A DNA stretch of 64,000 nucleotides, taken from the NCBI GenBank assembly GCA_050015055.1, contig JBEKCD010000005.1:1-64000 (forward strand), read 5' to 3'. Origin of the DNA: JBEKCD01 sp050015055. GTDB lineage: Archaea; Thermoproteota; Bathyarchaeia; Bathyarchaeales; Bathycorpusculaceae. Both the position numbers and the translations under genes were made by a program. This document shows, in pieces, positions 50,918-59,867 of the stretch. A model generated the notes under the pieces. The model did not search any database and was not told where the DNA came from. It was given only the letters and a program-made list of their open reading frames with translations. Position 1 is the stretch's first letter. Each line of letters starts with the position of its first letter.

Positions 50918-52576
50918 TTGCCAGCTAAGGATTTCGAAAGGCTTCTACTCGATTCCATCGATGAGGCGTTATCTTCAGTAGAGGAAAAGCTGAAGAAGGA
51001 AACTTCTGCTCAATTGGAAAGTCTCGGCGTCCCAAGATATGAAATCCCCCGCCATATCGGAATGTTTACGAGAGTTATTGAAAGAGTGTTTGGGACAGGT
51101 GCGGATGACCTTAAATTCTTAATATTGAGACGACTTCATGAAAAGAATGGATGGCCCTTCAAAAGGATAGATTTTGACGAGATGACGTTCTCGGGACAGG
51201 CCGAGCGTGTATGCGGAAAAATGTATTCGGAAATCATCAATAATATGCAAAGCCCCGTGGTCGTCTTTCATCTTGAAGACATCAGCTATCCAAGCCCGCT
51301 CAGACTCATCGCCGTTAACCCGGGAGCGGCGAAAACAACGGGAGTAAATGTTGAAAACACTATTGGAAAGACCATTGACGAAGTGTACCCCGAGATTTCT
51401 GGGACTGACGTCGAAAAGAACATTGTGGAGGTTATCCGCTCAGGAAGGGCTAAGAATTTAGGAAGATTTCAGCGTTCAGCTGAGCACGTTCTTGGGGGCG
51501 CCCTCTCTGTCACAGCCTTTCCTTTCTCTAGTAACTGCGTAGGTTTGGTTTTCAAGCCAGCTGCTGAACGCCAGGTTATTGGTGAAAGATTGCAGGAAGA
51601 TGAAAAACACTTCGAAGATGACGCGTCAAACGTAGGTGAGTGGAGATGGGAATTGGACACTCTAGGACGCCAAGTCTCTGCCGATAGATCACATGTGCGG
51701 GAAAGATGGATTCGAAAAGAAATAACGCATGAACCGCACCGCGCCGACTATTTTTCGATAAGGGGCAAAGAATACTTGGAGAGCGGCGATTTGCCGAAGG
51801 CCAGAGAGTTCTTCCAACAGGCTGAAGAAATGTACCAGAGATCAAGCGATACTGAAGACGCATTTGAAAACGCATCCTTACGTATCAGGACGTATCTTTT
51901 TGAAGAAAAGATTTCTTTGGGAGAATACTTTCAAGCTGTAGAGGAGTATCTTCATAAATACGCAGATTTTTTTATGGATTGGATTTTCGTAGAAAATCTT
52001 GCCAGCTTCTGTCAATGGAAAGGTTACAAACATGACGAAGAGCACAGATTTGAGGACGCCAGAGGATCCTATGCAGAAGCAGAAGAGATATTTTTAACAC
52101 TGAAGCAGAGGAATAAAGCACTTTTTAATGGATCTCGCCGTGTCCTAACTTATATGCGCGAAAACATGCTGGAAACGTATGAAAAATCCGCTGAGGAGTT
52201 CTTCGACAGATACAGTGAATTCTCAGGAAACAAGTATTACAAAGAAGTGCGCGCCCACTACTGCTCCTATAAGGCCGACAAGTCTATCGACCTCTCCAAG
52301 ACCATGGAATTCCGAAGCGAAGCTGAAAAACTCTTTCTAGAAATCAATCAAAAAGAACTGGCGTTCAAGAACGCATGCAAGCTCCTTGATTTGTACTGGG
52401 AGAACATCCCTTCCAAAAATGAACAGTTAATTCAAAGATGTCTGGATGCAACGGAAAGATTCTTTGAAAAATACCAGGGTTTTTCAGAACATGAGTATTA
52501 CAGAAAGAGAATGGCTGAGTATTACCTTTTGCAGGCTCGTGCACTCGCTTCGCAGTTGAAGGAAGCTTTGCGCTAG
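50918..52576 (+). CDS. PAS-like sensor protein with archaeal N-terminal domain and TPR-like C-terminal half
   Basis: A 552-residue soluble protein. Residues 1-95 (FERLLLDSIDEALSSVEEKL, YEIPRHIGMFTRVIERVFGT) look like the NitrOD5-type domain found on archaeal sensor proteins. A PAS-like domain follows, about 110-205 (SPVVVFHLEDISYPSPLRLI, TTGVNVENTIGKTIDEVYPE). Residues 280-550 are helical repeats of TPR or related kind (RADYFSIRGKEYLESGDLPK, EHRFEDARGSYAEAEEIFLT). No kinase or regulator domain is present, so it may signal by partner binding. It lies convergent to the arl genes, with only 41 bp between stops. Confidence 0.65.
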   Translation: MPAKDFERLLLDSIDEALSSVEEKLKKETSAQLESLGVPRYEIPRHIGMFTRVIERVFGTGADDLKFLILRRLHEKNGWPFKRIDFDEMTFSGQAERVCGKMYSEIINNMQSPVVVFHLEDISYPSPLRLIAVNPGAAKTTGVNVENTIGKTIDEVYPEISGTDVEKNIVEVIRSGRAKNLGRFQRSAEHVLGGALSVTAFPFSSNCVGLVFKPAAERQVIGERLQEDEKHFEDDASNVGEWRWELDTLGRQVSADRSHVRERWIRKEITHEPHRADYFSIRGKEYLESGDLPKAREFFQQAEEMYQRSSDTEDAFENASLRIRTYLFEEKISLGEYFQAVEEYLHKYADFFMDWIFVENLASFCQWKGYKHDEEHRFEDARGSYAEAEEIFLTLKQRNKALFNGSRRVLTYMRENMLETYEKSAEEFFDRYSEFSGNKYYKEVRAHYCSYKADKSIDLSKTMEFRSEAEKLFLEINQKELAFKNACKLLDLYWENIPSKNEQLIQRCLDATERFFEKYQGFSEHEYYRKRMAEYYLLQARALASQLKEALR

Positions 52577-52617
52577 GCATTTTGGGGTCGGTTCGTTTCG
52601 TGCTATTGTCTTCTTCT

Positions 52618-54210
52618 TTACCCTGTTGGCGCCACTATCTGTTGAAGATTCCCAAAGGCTCCGCCAAACGATACGTTCATCATGGTTTGAGCACCAATCC
52701 ACGCGGCGCCGCTCAGAATAAGCAGGATTCCGGCGTACATGAGACTACTGCCCCAGAACCCACCGCGAGCCTCCTTCAGAGTCAGTGAATTGAGAATGGT
52801 TATGAGCAGTATCATGAAGACGTTTCCCATGTTGATCACATCTGTGGGTATCGACCCGAACGTGAAGTATGGTACCGACGTTAGGGTTTGAGAGAAGTAC
52901 TTAGTCATGAAGGTCAGGATAGTTAGAAGAGCGACTGTAATTGGTTGAAGAAGGAATGTTGTGGTTTCTATCGTCTTTACTACTGCCTCCCGTTTCTTCC
53001 GAAACTCCAGATTCTTAACACAGTTGTTACCCAAGATTTTTCCCACCTCCAGCAGATCGGCACCACAGTTGAAGGCGTCAAGGAAAATCTTGTTCGTCAT
53101 ATAGACATTGTGCGATGCCGCCTCTGAAGACAAAAGACTTAAAGTCTTCGCGTTGTCTACACCAACCTTGACTCTTGCGTAAGCCCGCTTCAACAGGTCT
53201 TTGAGACGACCAAGTTCAAGATAAAGGATATAGGAAAGAGCGTTTTGCAAACTCGCTGATGACGCCATGTTTTCGCCGAGGCCCTTGATTAGCGTAGGGT
53301 AGTTTTCATTGACTCCTATAACGAATGTCTCAAACCTGTAAGCGAAATATCCCGGAAGCAGAAACGCCAAGCCGCATACAAAAAAGCCGTAGGGGTAGCC
53401 GAATATTATGCTAACCAGAACCGCTGGTACTATGCACGCAAAGGCAATTGGCAGAGCTACTTTGAAGTGAGTGTACAGTTTGGGCGGCATATCTTTGTCA
53501 ATGTGGATTAGAACGTCCTTAGGCACGACTGTTCTGAGGCCAAGATACATCACTATTAAGACTGTAGAGGCCACGAAGTATCCGAAATAGACGAGGTTGG
53601 GTTCATTTGTGAAGACGACGATGATGTCCAGTATCATGATTATGAATGTTGATACGCTTGAGAAGGTGCTGTAGACGCCGCCAAGCATGTCAATAGACCT
53701 TATTGCCCTATCGTAATAGCCTGAATATTCTTCAATCATGGTGGACGATTCTAGCTCCAAGTAACCCTTAGGGTGCGTTGACGAAAAAGCCTGCTGGCAT
53801 CTGATCAGAACGTCTTTGAATGGCGCCTTGGTGGTATTGGCCATTTCAGAAGTGGCTTTGGTAATTCCGTAGCCGTATTCCTTTGCTAACTTGCGGATTC
53901 CGCTGAAGACTTCACTGTAGTAACCGTAGTCCTTTGTTTCTGCGATGGTTTTGACAAGGTCATCTGGCGTAATTTCACCGTGGGAAACCGCGTACATGTG
54001 AATTAGCAGCGAAACGAGTTGTTGATCGATTCTGGTGGGAATCCTCTTCCTAATGTAAAACAGGAGAAACACAACCGTGCCAGCTACAGCGTTTACCGCA
54101 ATAAGACTTACAACATCACCTCTAACAACCAGATACGCTGAAACGAGGATGTTAATGACCAGAATTAGTGCTATCTGCCGCTTCTTCAACGAGCCTAGTC
54201 TGACAGCCAT
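52618..54210 (-). CDS. arlJ: Archaellum platform membrane protein ArlJ
   Basis: The membrane platform of the archaellum, of TadC/GspF kind. I start at ATG 54210 (MAVRLGSLKKRQIALILVIN); the frame is open further upstream but overlaps arlI. Features are multiple membrane helices (IALILVINILVSAYLVV, IPFAF-type helices CIVPAVLVSIIFG) and two T2SSF-like cytosolic regions, including GITKATSEMANTTKAPFKDV and ASSASLQNALSYILYLELGR. It overlaps arlI by 16 bp. It is the last gene of the H-I-J unit. Confidence 0.9.
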   Translation of the reverse strand: MAVRLGSLKKRQIALILVINILVSAYLVVRGDVVSLIAVNAVAGTVVFLLFYIRKRIPTRIDQQLVSLLIHMYAVSHGEITPDDLVKTIAETKDYGYYSEVFSGIRKLAKEYGYGITKATSEMANTTKAPFKDVLIRCQQAFSSTHPKGYLELESSTMIEEYSGYYDRAIRSIDMLGGVYSTFSSVSTFIIMILDIIVVFTNEPNLVYFGYFVASTVLIVMYLGLRTVVPKDVLIHIDKDMPPKLYTHFKVALPIAFACIVPAVLVSIIFGYPYGFFVCGLAFLLPGYFAYRFETFVIGVNENYPTLIKGLGENMASSASLQNALSYILYLELGRLKDLLKRAYARVKVGVDNAKTLSLLSSEAASHNVYMTNKIFLDAFNCGADLLEVGKILGNNCVKNLEFRKKREAVVKTIETTTFLLQPITVALLTILTFMTKYFSQTLTSVPYFTFGSIPTDVINMGNVFMILLITILNSLTLKEARGGFWGSSLMYAGILLILSGAAWIGAQTMMNVSFGGAFGNLQQIVAPTG

Positions 54211-55940
54211 GTAAATTGACCCTCTTTGACTTTTCTGTAGACTTCTTCCACGCCGACATTCCCAACTTCTATTACTGTGTTCCATACATCTTTGAATCTC
54301 GGATGTTTGTCAGCCAAGGCTCCCAGGATTCCCGCGCGCATCTTGAGCTCTTCATACAACTCTGGAAGCCTTTCTGAGGGCCAGCCTCTGTAAGGAAGAA
54401 TCTTTGCTTCCATCAGGAAACTCGTACCTGAAAAGCGCAGCAAGTCTTCGTCTGAATCAAAGGTGAAGATGGGCAAGAAGTTGAGCTGACCTTCTTCTGA
54501 ATCGTAGTTTATGATCTCATTGACGGAAGTTACTCTTCTAACCAGTTTGAGTCCCCTCTTGATCCTGTTCTGAAAAATAGCCACGTTCAAACCGTTCATG
54601 TGGGACTTCGGAACGTCTATTGGCGATGAGGTCAACCTTTGAAAAAGCGTCTGCAAGTCCCCGGCGTGTATAGTGGAAACCACGGGGTGACCAGTCTCGA
54701 TAGCTTGAAATGCTATCTGGCCTTCCTCACCCCTAATCTCTCCCACAATTATCTGATCTGGCCTCTGCCTCAGAGCCGCCTTCAGAAGGTCAAACATGGT
54801 CACTTTACTTCCGGTGTGCAGCCGAGTGACCTCTCTTACCCAGTTTCTGTGAGCCAAGTTCACCTCAGGCGTTTCTTCAATGCTCACAATCTTTGCATCT
54901 GGCTTTATGAGCCCTACGAAAGCGTTCAGACTAGTTGTCTTTCCTGACGCAGTTTCTCCGCACATGAAGAAAGAAATTCCCACCTCTAGAAGAATCCACA
55001 TGTAAGCCGCCAGCTCGGCTGACATGGTTCTCCACTTTATGCAGTGCGCTACAGAAATTGGTTCTTTCGGAAACTTCCGTATCGTGAAGTTGCTTCCCTT
55101 GATGCTTATGTCCTCGCCAAACACAATGTTAAACCTAGAACCGTCGTCCAAGTGTACGTCCAGAATCGGGTTAGTGTAACTTAAAACTTTGCCGTGTCTT
55201 TCGGCCAATCCTCTCAGAAGACTTTCCCCATCTTCCAATGAGATATCGGTGTTACTTTCAAGGGCACCGAAGAACTTGTGATACACATATACGTGGCCCG
55301 CTCCAGGCACACTTATGTCTTCAAGCCATGGATCTGCCAGGAAATCGTCGAGCACGCCGTGGCCCACTTTTTCTCTTAAGAAGTGATACAGAACACTCCT
55401 TTGCTTGCCTGGAGGCAACTTCAGTATTTTCTTCTTGACTGCCACTTTGAACAGTTTCTCGATGAGCCTTTCCTTTTCCTTGGCACCCTCGGCGACCATA
55501 GTGTTTTCTGTTATCGCCTTTGCAATTGCATCCTCGACTTGATCCAGAATCTTTCTGGGCGGTTTTTCCGGCTCGATGATGTTGTACTTCCCGTATTCTC
55601 CGCCGAATTTTATGTGAATGAATGCGCCCAGCCCTATTGGATAGACGATGTCCAACACGAATGCTGCGGACATCAAGTCAGCGTCGGTCCCAACCTGGCT
55701 CGGGTCGATGACATATTCAGGTGTGATGCCCGTGGTCTCCGTGTATGTCTTCAAATATGGATATTTCTCGTAGGCCTCTTCAAGAGTCTTGGGCACTTCC
55801 AAGTCGTATAAACTGACAAACTTTGCCTTTTCACTCTTTTTTTTCTCTTCGCTTTTGAGGACTTGGACTGTGTTCTGACTGGCATTCTGACCTGCATTTT
55901 GGCTAGGCTTAGCCTGTGGTTTAGAGAAAGGACTTTTCAT
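54195..55940 (-). CDS. arlI: Archaellum motor ATPase ArlI
   Basis: A 581-residue type II/IV secretion-like ATPase that powers assembly and rotation. The Walker A is FMCGETASGKTTSLNAF, the Asp box SIEETPEVNLAHRNWV, Walker B LRQRPDQIIVGEIRGEEGQI and the His box ETGHPVVSTIHAG. The N-terminal Gln/Asn/Lys-rich 40 residues are an unusual extension with QNAGQNASQNTVQV before the conserved part. It overlaps arlJ by 16 bp and directly abuts arlH's stop, so the three are translated together. Confidence 0.95.
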   Translation of the reverse strand: MKSPFSKPQAKPSQNAGQNASQNTVQVLKSEEKKKSEKAKFVSLYDLEVPKTLEEAYEKYPYLKTYTETTGITPEYVIDPSQVGTDADLMSAAFVLDIVYPIGLGAFIHIKFGGEYGKYNIIEPEKPPRKILDQVEDAIAKAITENTMVAEGAKEKERLIEKLFKVAVKKKILKLPPGKQRSVLYHFLREKVGHGVLDDFLADPWLEDISVPGAGHVYVYHKFFGALESNTDISLEDGESLLRGLAERHGKVLSYTNPILDVHLDDGSRFNIVFGEDISIKGSNFTIRKFPKEPISVAHCIKWRTMSAELAAYMWILLEVGISFFMCGETASGKTTSLNAFVGLIKPDAKIVSIEETPEVNLAHRNWVREVTRLHTGSKVTMFDLLKAALRQRPDQIIVGEIRGEEGQIAFQAIETGHPVVSTIHAGDLQTLFQRLTSSPIDVPKSHMNGLNVAIFQNRIKRGLKLVRRVTSVNEIINYDSEEGQLNFLPIFTFDSDEDLLRFSGTSFLMEAKILPYRGWPSERLPELYEELKMRAGILGALADKHPRFKDVWNTVIEVGNVGVEEVYRKVKEGQFTWLSD

Positions 55941-56642
55941 TTAGACCTTTACACCACCAAGAGGCAGTACTCTTAGGCCGAGGTGCGGGTTGACTTCCAA
56001 GCTCACTGATTCTTTCCGGTCACCAGTTGTTCCCCACAGTTTGACTATTTTCAGCACCTTAACCTGAACACCTGCAACTTTCGCGTTCGAAATGCGCAAG
56101 TATACATCTGATGATGCTTTGAGCTTCATGCTAGAATTTTCGGGTAGGAAATTCGGATGGAAGGTCAGGATTATTGTTTTCCCGATTGAAACTAGGTTCT
56201 TCATCCTTGTGACAAAGGTCAAAAACACGTGTGGAGGAGTGTCTGCCGCTAACATGCTGAGACTGTCAATGATGATGAAGTCGTATCGTTTCTTGTACAT
56301 CTCCAGAAAGTTTCTCGTGACTTTGAAGAACATTGATGACAGAAACTGGCTCCATTTGCCTCCCTCAACGTGTAACGCGAATATATCCAGTTTTGCACTT
56401 ACGTAGTAGGGGAACGGATCTATTTTTATGGATTTCATCATAGCAAGATACTCTTTGGCCGTCGTCTCGCTGGTTATCACGCAGACTCTAAAGCCTCCTT
56501 TCAATGCAGAGTACGCTATCTGCTGGGTGAGTGCAGTTTTTCCAGAGCCAAAATCCCCTTCAATCGACGCTAGGCAAGGATACGGGAAACCTCCGCCTAG
56601 AGCCTTGTCAAGATCTTTTATACCTAATGATAGTACATTCAT
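55941..56642 (-). CDS. arlH: Archaellum motor regulator ArlH
   Basis: A 233-residue RecA-like ATP-binding protein that pairs with ArlI. The Walker A is EGDFGSGKTALTQQIAY and Walker B FIIIDSLSMLAADTPP. The start MNVLSLGIKDLDKALGGGFP and the end VNPHLGLRVLPLGG are recognisable. ArlH is the most diagnostic protein of archaella against other type IV pili. An ~150-bp leader with a block similar to that before the other arl unit lies upstream. Confidence 0.93.
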   Translation of the reverse strand: MNVLSLGIKDLDKALGGGFPYPCLASIEGDFGSGKTALTQQIAYSALKGGFRVCVITSETTAKEYLAMMKSIKIDPFPYYVSAKLDIFALHVEGGKWSQFLSSMFFKVTRNFLEMYKKRYDFIIIDSLSMLAADTPPHVFLTFVTRMKNLVSIGKTIILTFHPNFLPENSSMKLKASSDVYLRISNAKVAGVQVKVLKIVKLWGTTGDRKESVSLEVNPHLGLRVLPLGGVKV

Positions 56643-56776
56643 GCTGAATTCCCTCTAACACTCTTGAATTCTCCTTCACGGATTCGAAGTCGTACTTCCG
56701 GGGGATAAACGGTCGAACAGGTGAAATCTCTCTCGGATTGTCACGTTCCATGCCTCTTCGGGTCAGATTAGATTTC

Positions 56777-56885
56777 TTTTCTTAGTCAGACTTCGACTTC
56801 AAATCCAGATTGTCAGTTCACAAGCTTCGACGAAACAGCTATTTGACCCTTCTGAACCAGAAATACATATTAACAATTCAGGTTG
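56777..56885 (-). promoter_or_regulatory. Upstream block A of arlH-I-J, similar to the block of the other arl unit
   Basis: A region of about 90 bp (core 56795-56885), roughly three quarters identical to 60759-60845. Nearly identical core segments are AAATCCAGATTG, TTCACAAGC, CTATTTGAC and TTCTGAA, ending in CAGGTTG. It is in minus orientation upstream of arlH (start 56642) and directly adjoins the stop of the Ig-like protein. It probably holds the promoter and regulator sites of the H-I-J unit. Confidence 0.65.
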
Positions 56886-58574
56886 CTAATTTTCTTCTCT
56901 TGAGCGATGCTTTTCTCTGAATGCGACGACAAGCAACGTCATTATGATGAATAAAAATGCAGCTCCCAATGGAGGAAACTCCGGCACAACCGTATATATG
57001 TAGTATTGGCCTTGATTGTCTCCGATTTTTTCGTTTCCAGCGTTGTCATACGCGAGTATTCTGTATTTCACTCGAGTATTTGCTTGTTGTCCTGAAACGG
57101 TGCATTCATACAACCCTGTTGTGGAATTGAAAGTCATTTGGGTGTCAAACCAAGTGTTGCTGTTTATTGTGTACGACAATGTGACACTTTTAACACCGCT
57201 TCCAGGATCGGTAACGTTCACCAAGACTTTTGTTCCTTGAGCGGGTTGAACTGCATTTTCGGGCATGCGCGATTCGTTTTCAATCACGGGAACCTTCGTG
57301 TCCAATGTCACGTTGGCAGAATAAGCGCCGGAGACCAGACGCGCATTGTCCACAAACTGGGCATAGACTGTTTTTGGCCCGTCACCAGAGGCAAGCATCC
57401 AGTCGCTTGAAGAATTGAAGGTCCCCCAATCTGACCAGGTCATGTTGTCATTGCTGAACCGCATTTGGGCAACAGCTGAAATGGCGTCACTTGCGGAAAG
57501 CGCCAAGATCACCGATGTTGAGTTCACATAGGTCGCATTCCCGTTGACAAGGATGGAACCGCTCGGCGGAGTCTTATCCAGTTTTATGCCGGTTAGGATG
57601 TTGTGCGGAAGTTCTTCGTGCCCCGCATTGTCCGTGCTCCAGTACTCCAGCGTATTGTTGGCGCTTTCCACGCTGATTTGCGGTTGACCGCTTGTGCTTA
57701 CGTTCTGGATCGGCCCGTTGTCGATCCGATAATACGTTTCTGCCACACCACTTTCACCGTCAAATGCCGTTAGTGTTATATTAAAATCTGTGGTGTGCCA
57801 CAGTCCATCATAATTGTCAAAAGTAGAGGGCAAGGCTGAGTTTTTCACGACTGCGAAAGTGACAGAGTCTTCGATAGGATTCCCAGCGACAATAGACTTT
57901 GCAGTACAGTGAAATACACCTTCTTCAGATGGCAAAATTAGAAAAATAGTTACCCGCCCGTACACATCTGTTAGGTTGTTTTGACTGCTTACGAGGGTTC
58001 CGTTGGGGTCAAATACTTGGAACAAAACACTCATTCCGGGCATTGGACTGCTATCATTGCTTATGCTGGCCATGAATGAAACCTGTTCTCCCAAGCTGTA
58101 GGATTGCTTGTCGCTTGTCACGTGGACCTCATAGGTGTCGATGCGATACAAAGCAACGAAATAGATGGCTATCGGGGGCGCACCAGTATCGTTTGCGTAA
58201 TTCACAAAAGTGAAGTACCACCGATCCGTGGCTGGAATAACGTACGTTCTATTCAACAATGAAGTTGAGCTGTTCCATTCTGAGTAAACCGTCAGCCAAC
58301 GGGTTGAGTTGCTCATTTCAAATTCCCCAGAATTCTGGCAATAGAAATCTATTGTTCTTGAAGCATTGAACACAATTTCTATGTTGGTTCCGCCGTTTAG
58401 GGCTATGCTGGAGAAATTGTAGTGCATTGATGCCACGTAATATGAATCCGTAAAGATTGTGGTCTTTGTCGCAATTGTGGAGGCTGATTTGACCGATTGG
58501 GTATTTAATCCGATAATTAGAATACTAACCAAAAGCAATGTGCACGTTGTCGCGTATAGCTTTGGTTTCGACAA
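56886..58574 (-). CDS. Secreted Ig-like repeat protein within the archaellum locus
   Basis: A 562-residue exported protein with a signal peptide (LYATTCTLLLVSILIIGLNT). It has several Ig/fibronectin-like domains (SDKQSYSLGEQVSFMASISN, SGVAETYYRIDNGPIQNVST, VPVIENESRMPENAVQPAQG, PGSGVKSVTLSYTINSN) and a C-terminal anchor after PEFPPLGAAFLFIIMTLLVV, with tail REKHRSREEN. This PEF-like end is an archaeosortase-type sorting signal (PEFP plus helix plus basic tail). It lies between arlF and arlH and could be a structural or adhesive part of the archaellum. Confidence 0.8.
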   Translation of the reverse strand: MSKPKLYATTCTLLLVSILIIGLNTQSVKSASTIATKTTIFTDSYYVASMHYNFSSIALNGGTNIEIVFNASRTIDFYCQNSGEFEMSNSTRWLTVYSEWNSSTSLLNRTYVIPATDRWYFTFVNYANDTGAPPIAIYFVALYRIDTYEVHVTSDKQSYSLGEQVSFMASISNDSSPMPGMSVLFQVFDPNGTLVSSQNNLTDVYGRVTIFLILPSEEGVFHCTAKSIVAGNPIEDSVTFAVVKNSALPSTFDNYDGLWHTTDFNITLTAFDGESGVAETYYRIDNGPIQNVSTSGQPQISVESANNTLEYWSTDNAGHEELPHNILTGIKLDKTPPSGSILVNGNATYVNSTSVILALSASDAISAVAQMRFSNDNMTWSDWGTFNSSSDWMLASGDGPKTVYAQFVDNARLVSGAYSANVTLDTKVPVIENESRMPENAVQPAQGTKVLVNVTDPGSGVKSVTLSYTINSNTWFDTQMTFNSTTGLYECTVSGQQANTRVKYRILAYDNAGNEKIGDNQGQYYIYTVVPEFPPLGAAFLFIIMTLLVVAFREKHRSREEN

Positions 58575-58752
58575 TTTCTTCTTTCTGCCCAGTTAGAGTA
58601 GTGATGTCGACAGATATATTTTACGACTTTTCCCACAGGTTAGCGTCTTGGTGCACAGTCGATCGTTCATACCAGAATGGCGGTTATGAAAGAAAGTAGA
58701 AACAGATGATTTGCTTGTATCCGTCTGACTGTCTCCTGCACACAAGCAACTA

Positions 58753-59355
58753 CTAGCCAACGGGGCCTCCGCCAACACTGTATCCGCCTAGCCCAGCACT
58801 TGTCTGCCCGCTTCCATTTGTCTGGATTTGTTCACCATAGACTAGTACAAGGAGTTCTTGTCTGGCACTGACGCCATAGTGAGACGCGAAGACAACGTTA
58901 ACGACGCTGCCAATCTGAATATCAGGAGCGCCTGATGGCAGATCTACCTGGATAAGCGCTTGTTCTCCAGGTTTGATGCTTTGATGAGACGTAACGTCAA
59001 ACGATTCGTTTGTGCCGATAGCATTGATGACCAAAACGGTATAGTTGTCTATCAAGTATGTTTGCCAGTCGGTATTGTTGTACGTGACTATTACACTGTT
59101 CCACGCGAACGTCTCATTTCTCAGGAATATTTCGCTAGAGCCAGTGTTTTGAACAGAAAAATTGAGCGATCTGCTTTCTACACTTGCGATTGTGAGGCTG
59201 AGCTGGACACTGAGTTTGGCCTCATCATTTGATGGTGAGTTAACTAAGGTTCCTACGTTGTTCATGGTAGCAAGCAACGCGGTTGAGATCGCCCCGACGA
59301 ATGCTATCCAACCTACCAGAACAATTGCTGAAGCTATTGATACCGAGAGCCCCAT
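58753..59355 (-). CDS. arlF: Archaellum stator-like protein ArlF
   Basis: A 200-residue envelope protein. N-terminal helix SIASAIVLVGWIAFVGAIST is followed by a beta-sandwich (LNFSVQNTGSSEIFLRNET, SIKPGEQALIQVDLPSGAPD, LLVLVYGEQIQ). It and ArlG bind the S-layer and anchor the motor. The C-terminal Gly/Ser tail (GLGGYSVGGGPVG) is unusual. It starts 14 bp after arlG ends. Confidence 0.8.
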   Translation of the reverse strand: MGLSVSIASAIVLVGWIAFVGAISTALLATMNNVGTLVNSPSNDEAKLSVQLSLTIASVESRSLNFSVQNTGSSEIFLRNETFAWNSVIVTYNNTDWQTYLIDNYTVLVINAIGTNESFDVTSHQSIKPGEQALIQVDLPSGAPDIQIGSVVNVVFASHYGVSARQELLVLVYGEQIQTNGSGQTSAGLGGYSVGGGPVG

Positions 59356-59369
59356 TGATGGTCACCGTT

Positions 59370-59867
59370 CTAGGGGGGTGAAAACATGTAGCTGCTGGGG
59401 ATCCCCCTGTAAGGGACAATTTTTGCCTCGTAAAGGTTGCCAGACACGCTTGTCGCGTTGTAAACCTGTATTGTGGCGGCTTCTCCTACCTGAACGACGC
59501 CGTTTCCATTTGCATCAGTCATGTTGAACTTTCCGCTTCCCGTTGTCGCGCTTGCGTTGTAAGAGTACAACATAGCCTGACCATAGCCACCGACGTAGAC
59601 ACTGATAAGGTCAAATTCTGAAATTGGAAGACTTCCAGTGTTTTTTACGTATATTGTGAACAGTGGACTTGGATCTGATGTCTGGTTAACGACGGCGTAG
59701 ACTATGTCCAACTGCGTGTCCATGTTTTTCTTAGCGTTGTCAAGGTTTTGCATTATGTTGCTCTGAAGCGAGGTCCCAGCGTATATCGCGTAGGCTGCAA
59801 AGCCGCTTGCCATAACGACTGATGCGATAACCATGATTGCTTCGGTTATTGTCAGCGAAAACCCCAT
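59370..59867 (-). CDS. arlG: Archaellum stator-like protein ArlG
   Basis: A 165-residue envelope protein with N-terminal helix TITEAIMVIASVVMASGFAA and a beta domain (PLFTIYVKNTGSLPISEFDL, GNGVVQVGEAATIQVYNAT). Order CDE/G/F agrees with known arl loci. The gene abuts the upstream coiled-coil gene exactly (59867/59868), so it is translated in one unit. Confidence 0.82.
   Translation of the reverse strand: MGFSLTITEAIMVIASVVMASGFAAYAIYAGTSLQSNIMQNLDNAKKNMDTQLDIVYAVVNQTSDPSPLFTIYVKNTGSLPISEFDLISVYVGGYGQAMLYSYNASATTGSGKFNMTDANGNGVVQVGEAATIQVYNATSVSGNLYEAKIVPYRGIPSSYMFSPP

Noticed and set aside
58690..58735. Second C/D box RNA near 58700 (ATGATTT...CTGA)
   Set aside because: Only one C-like and one D box are present and the C box has two mismatches; D' and C' are missing.
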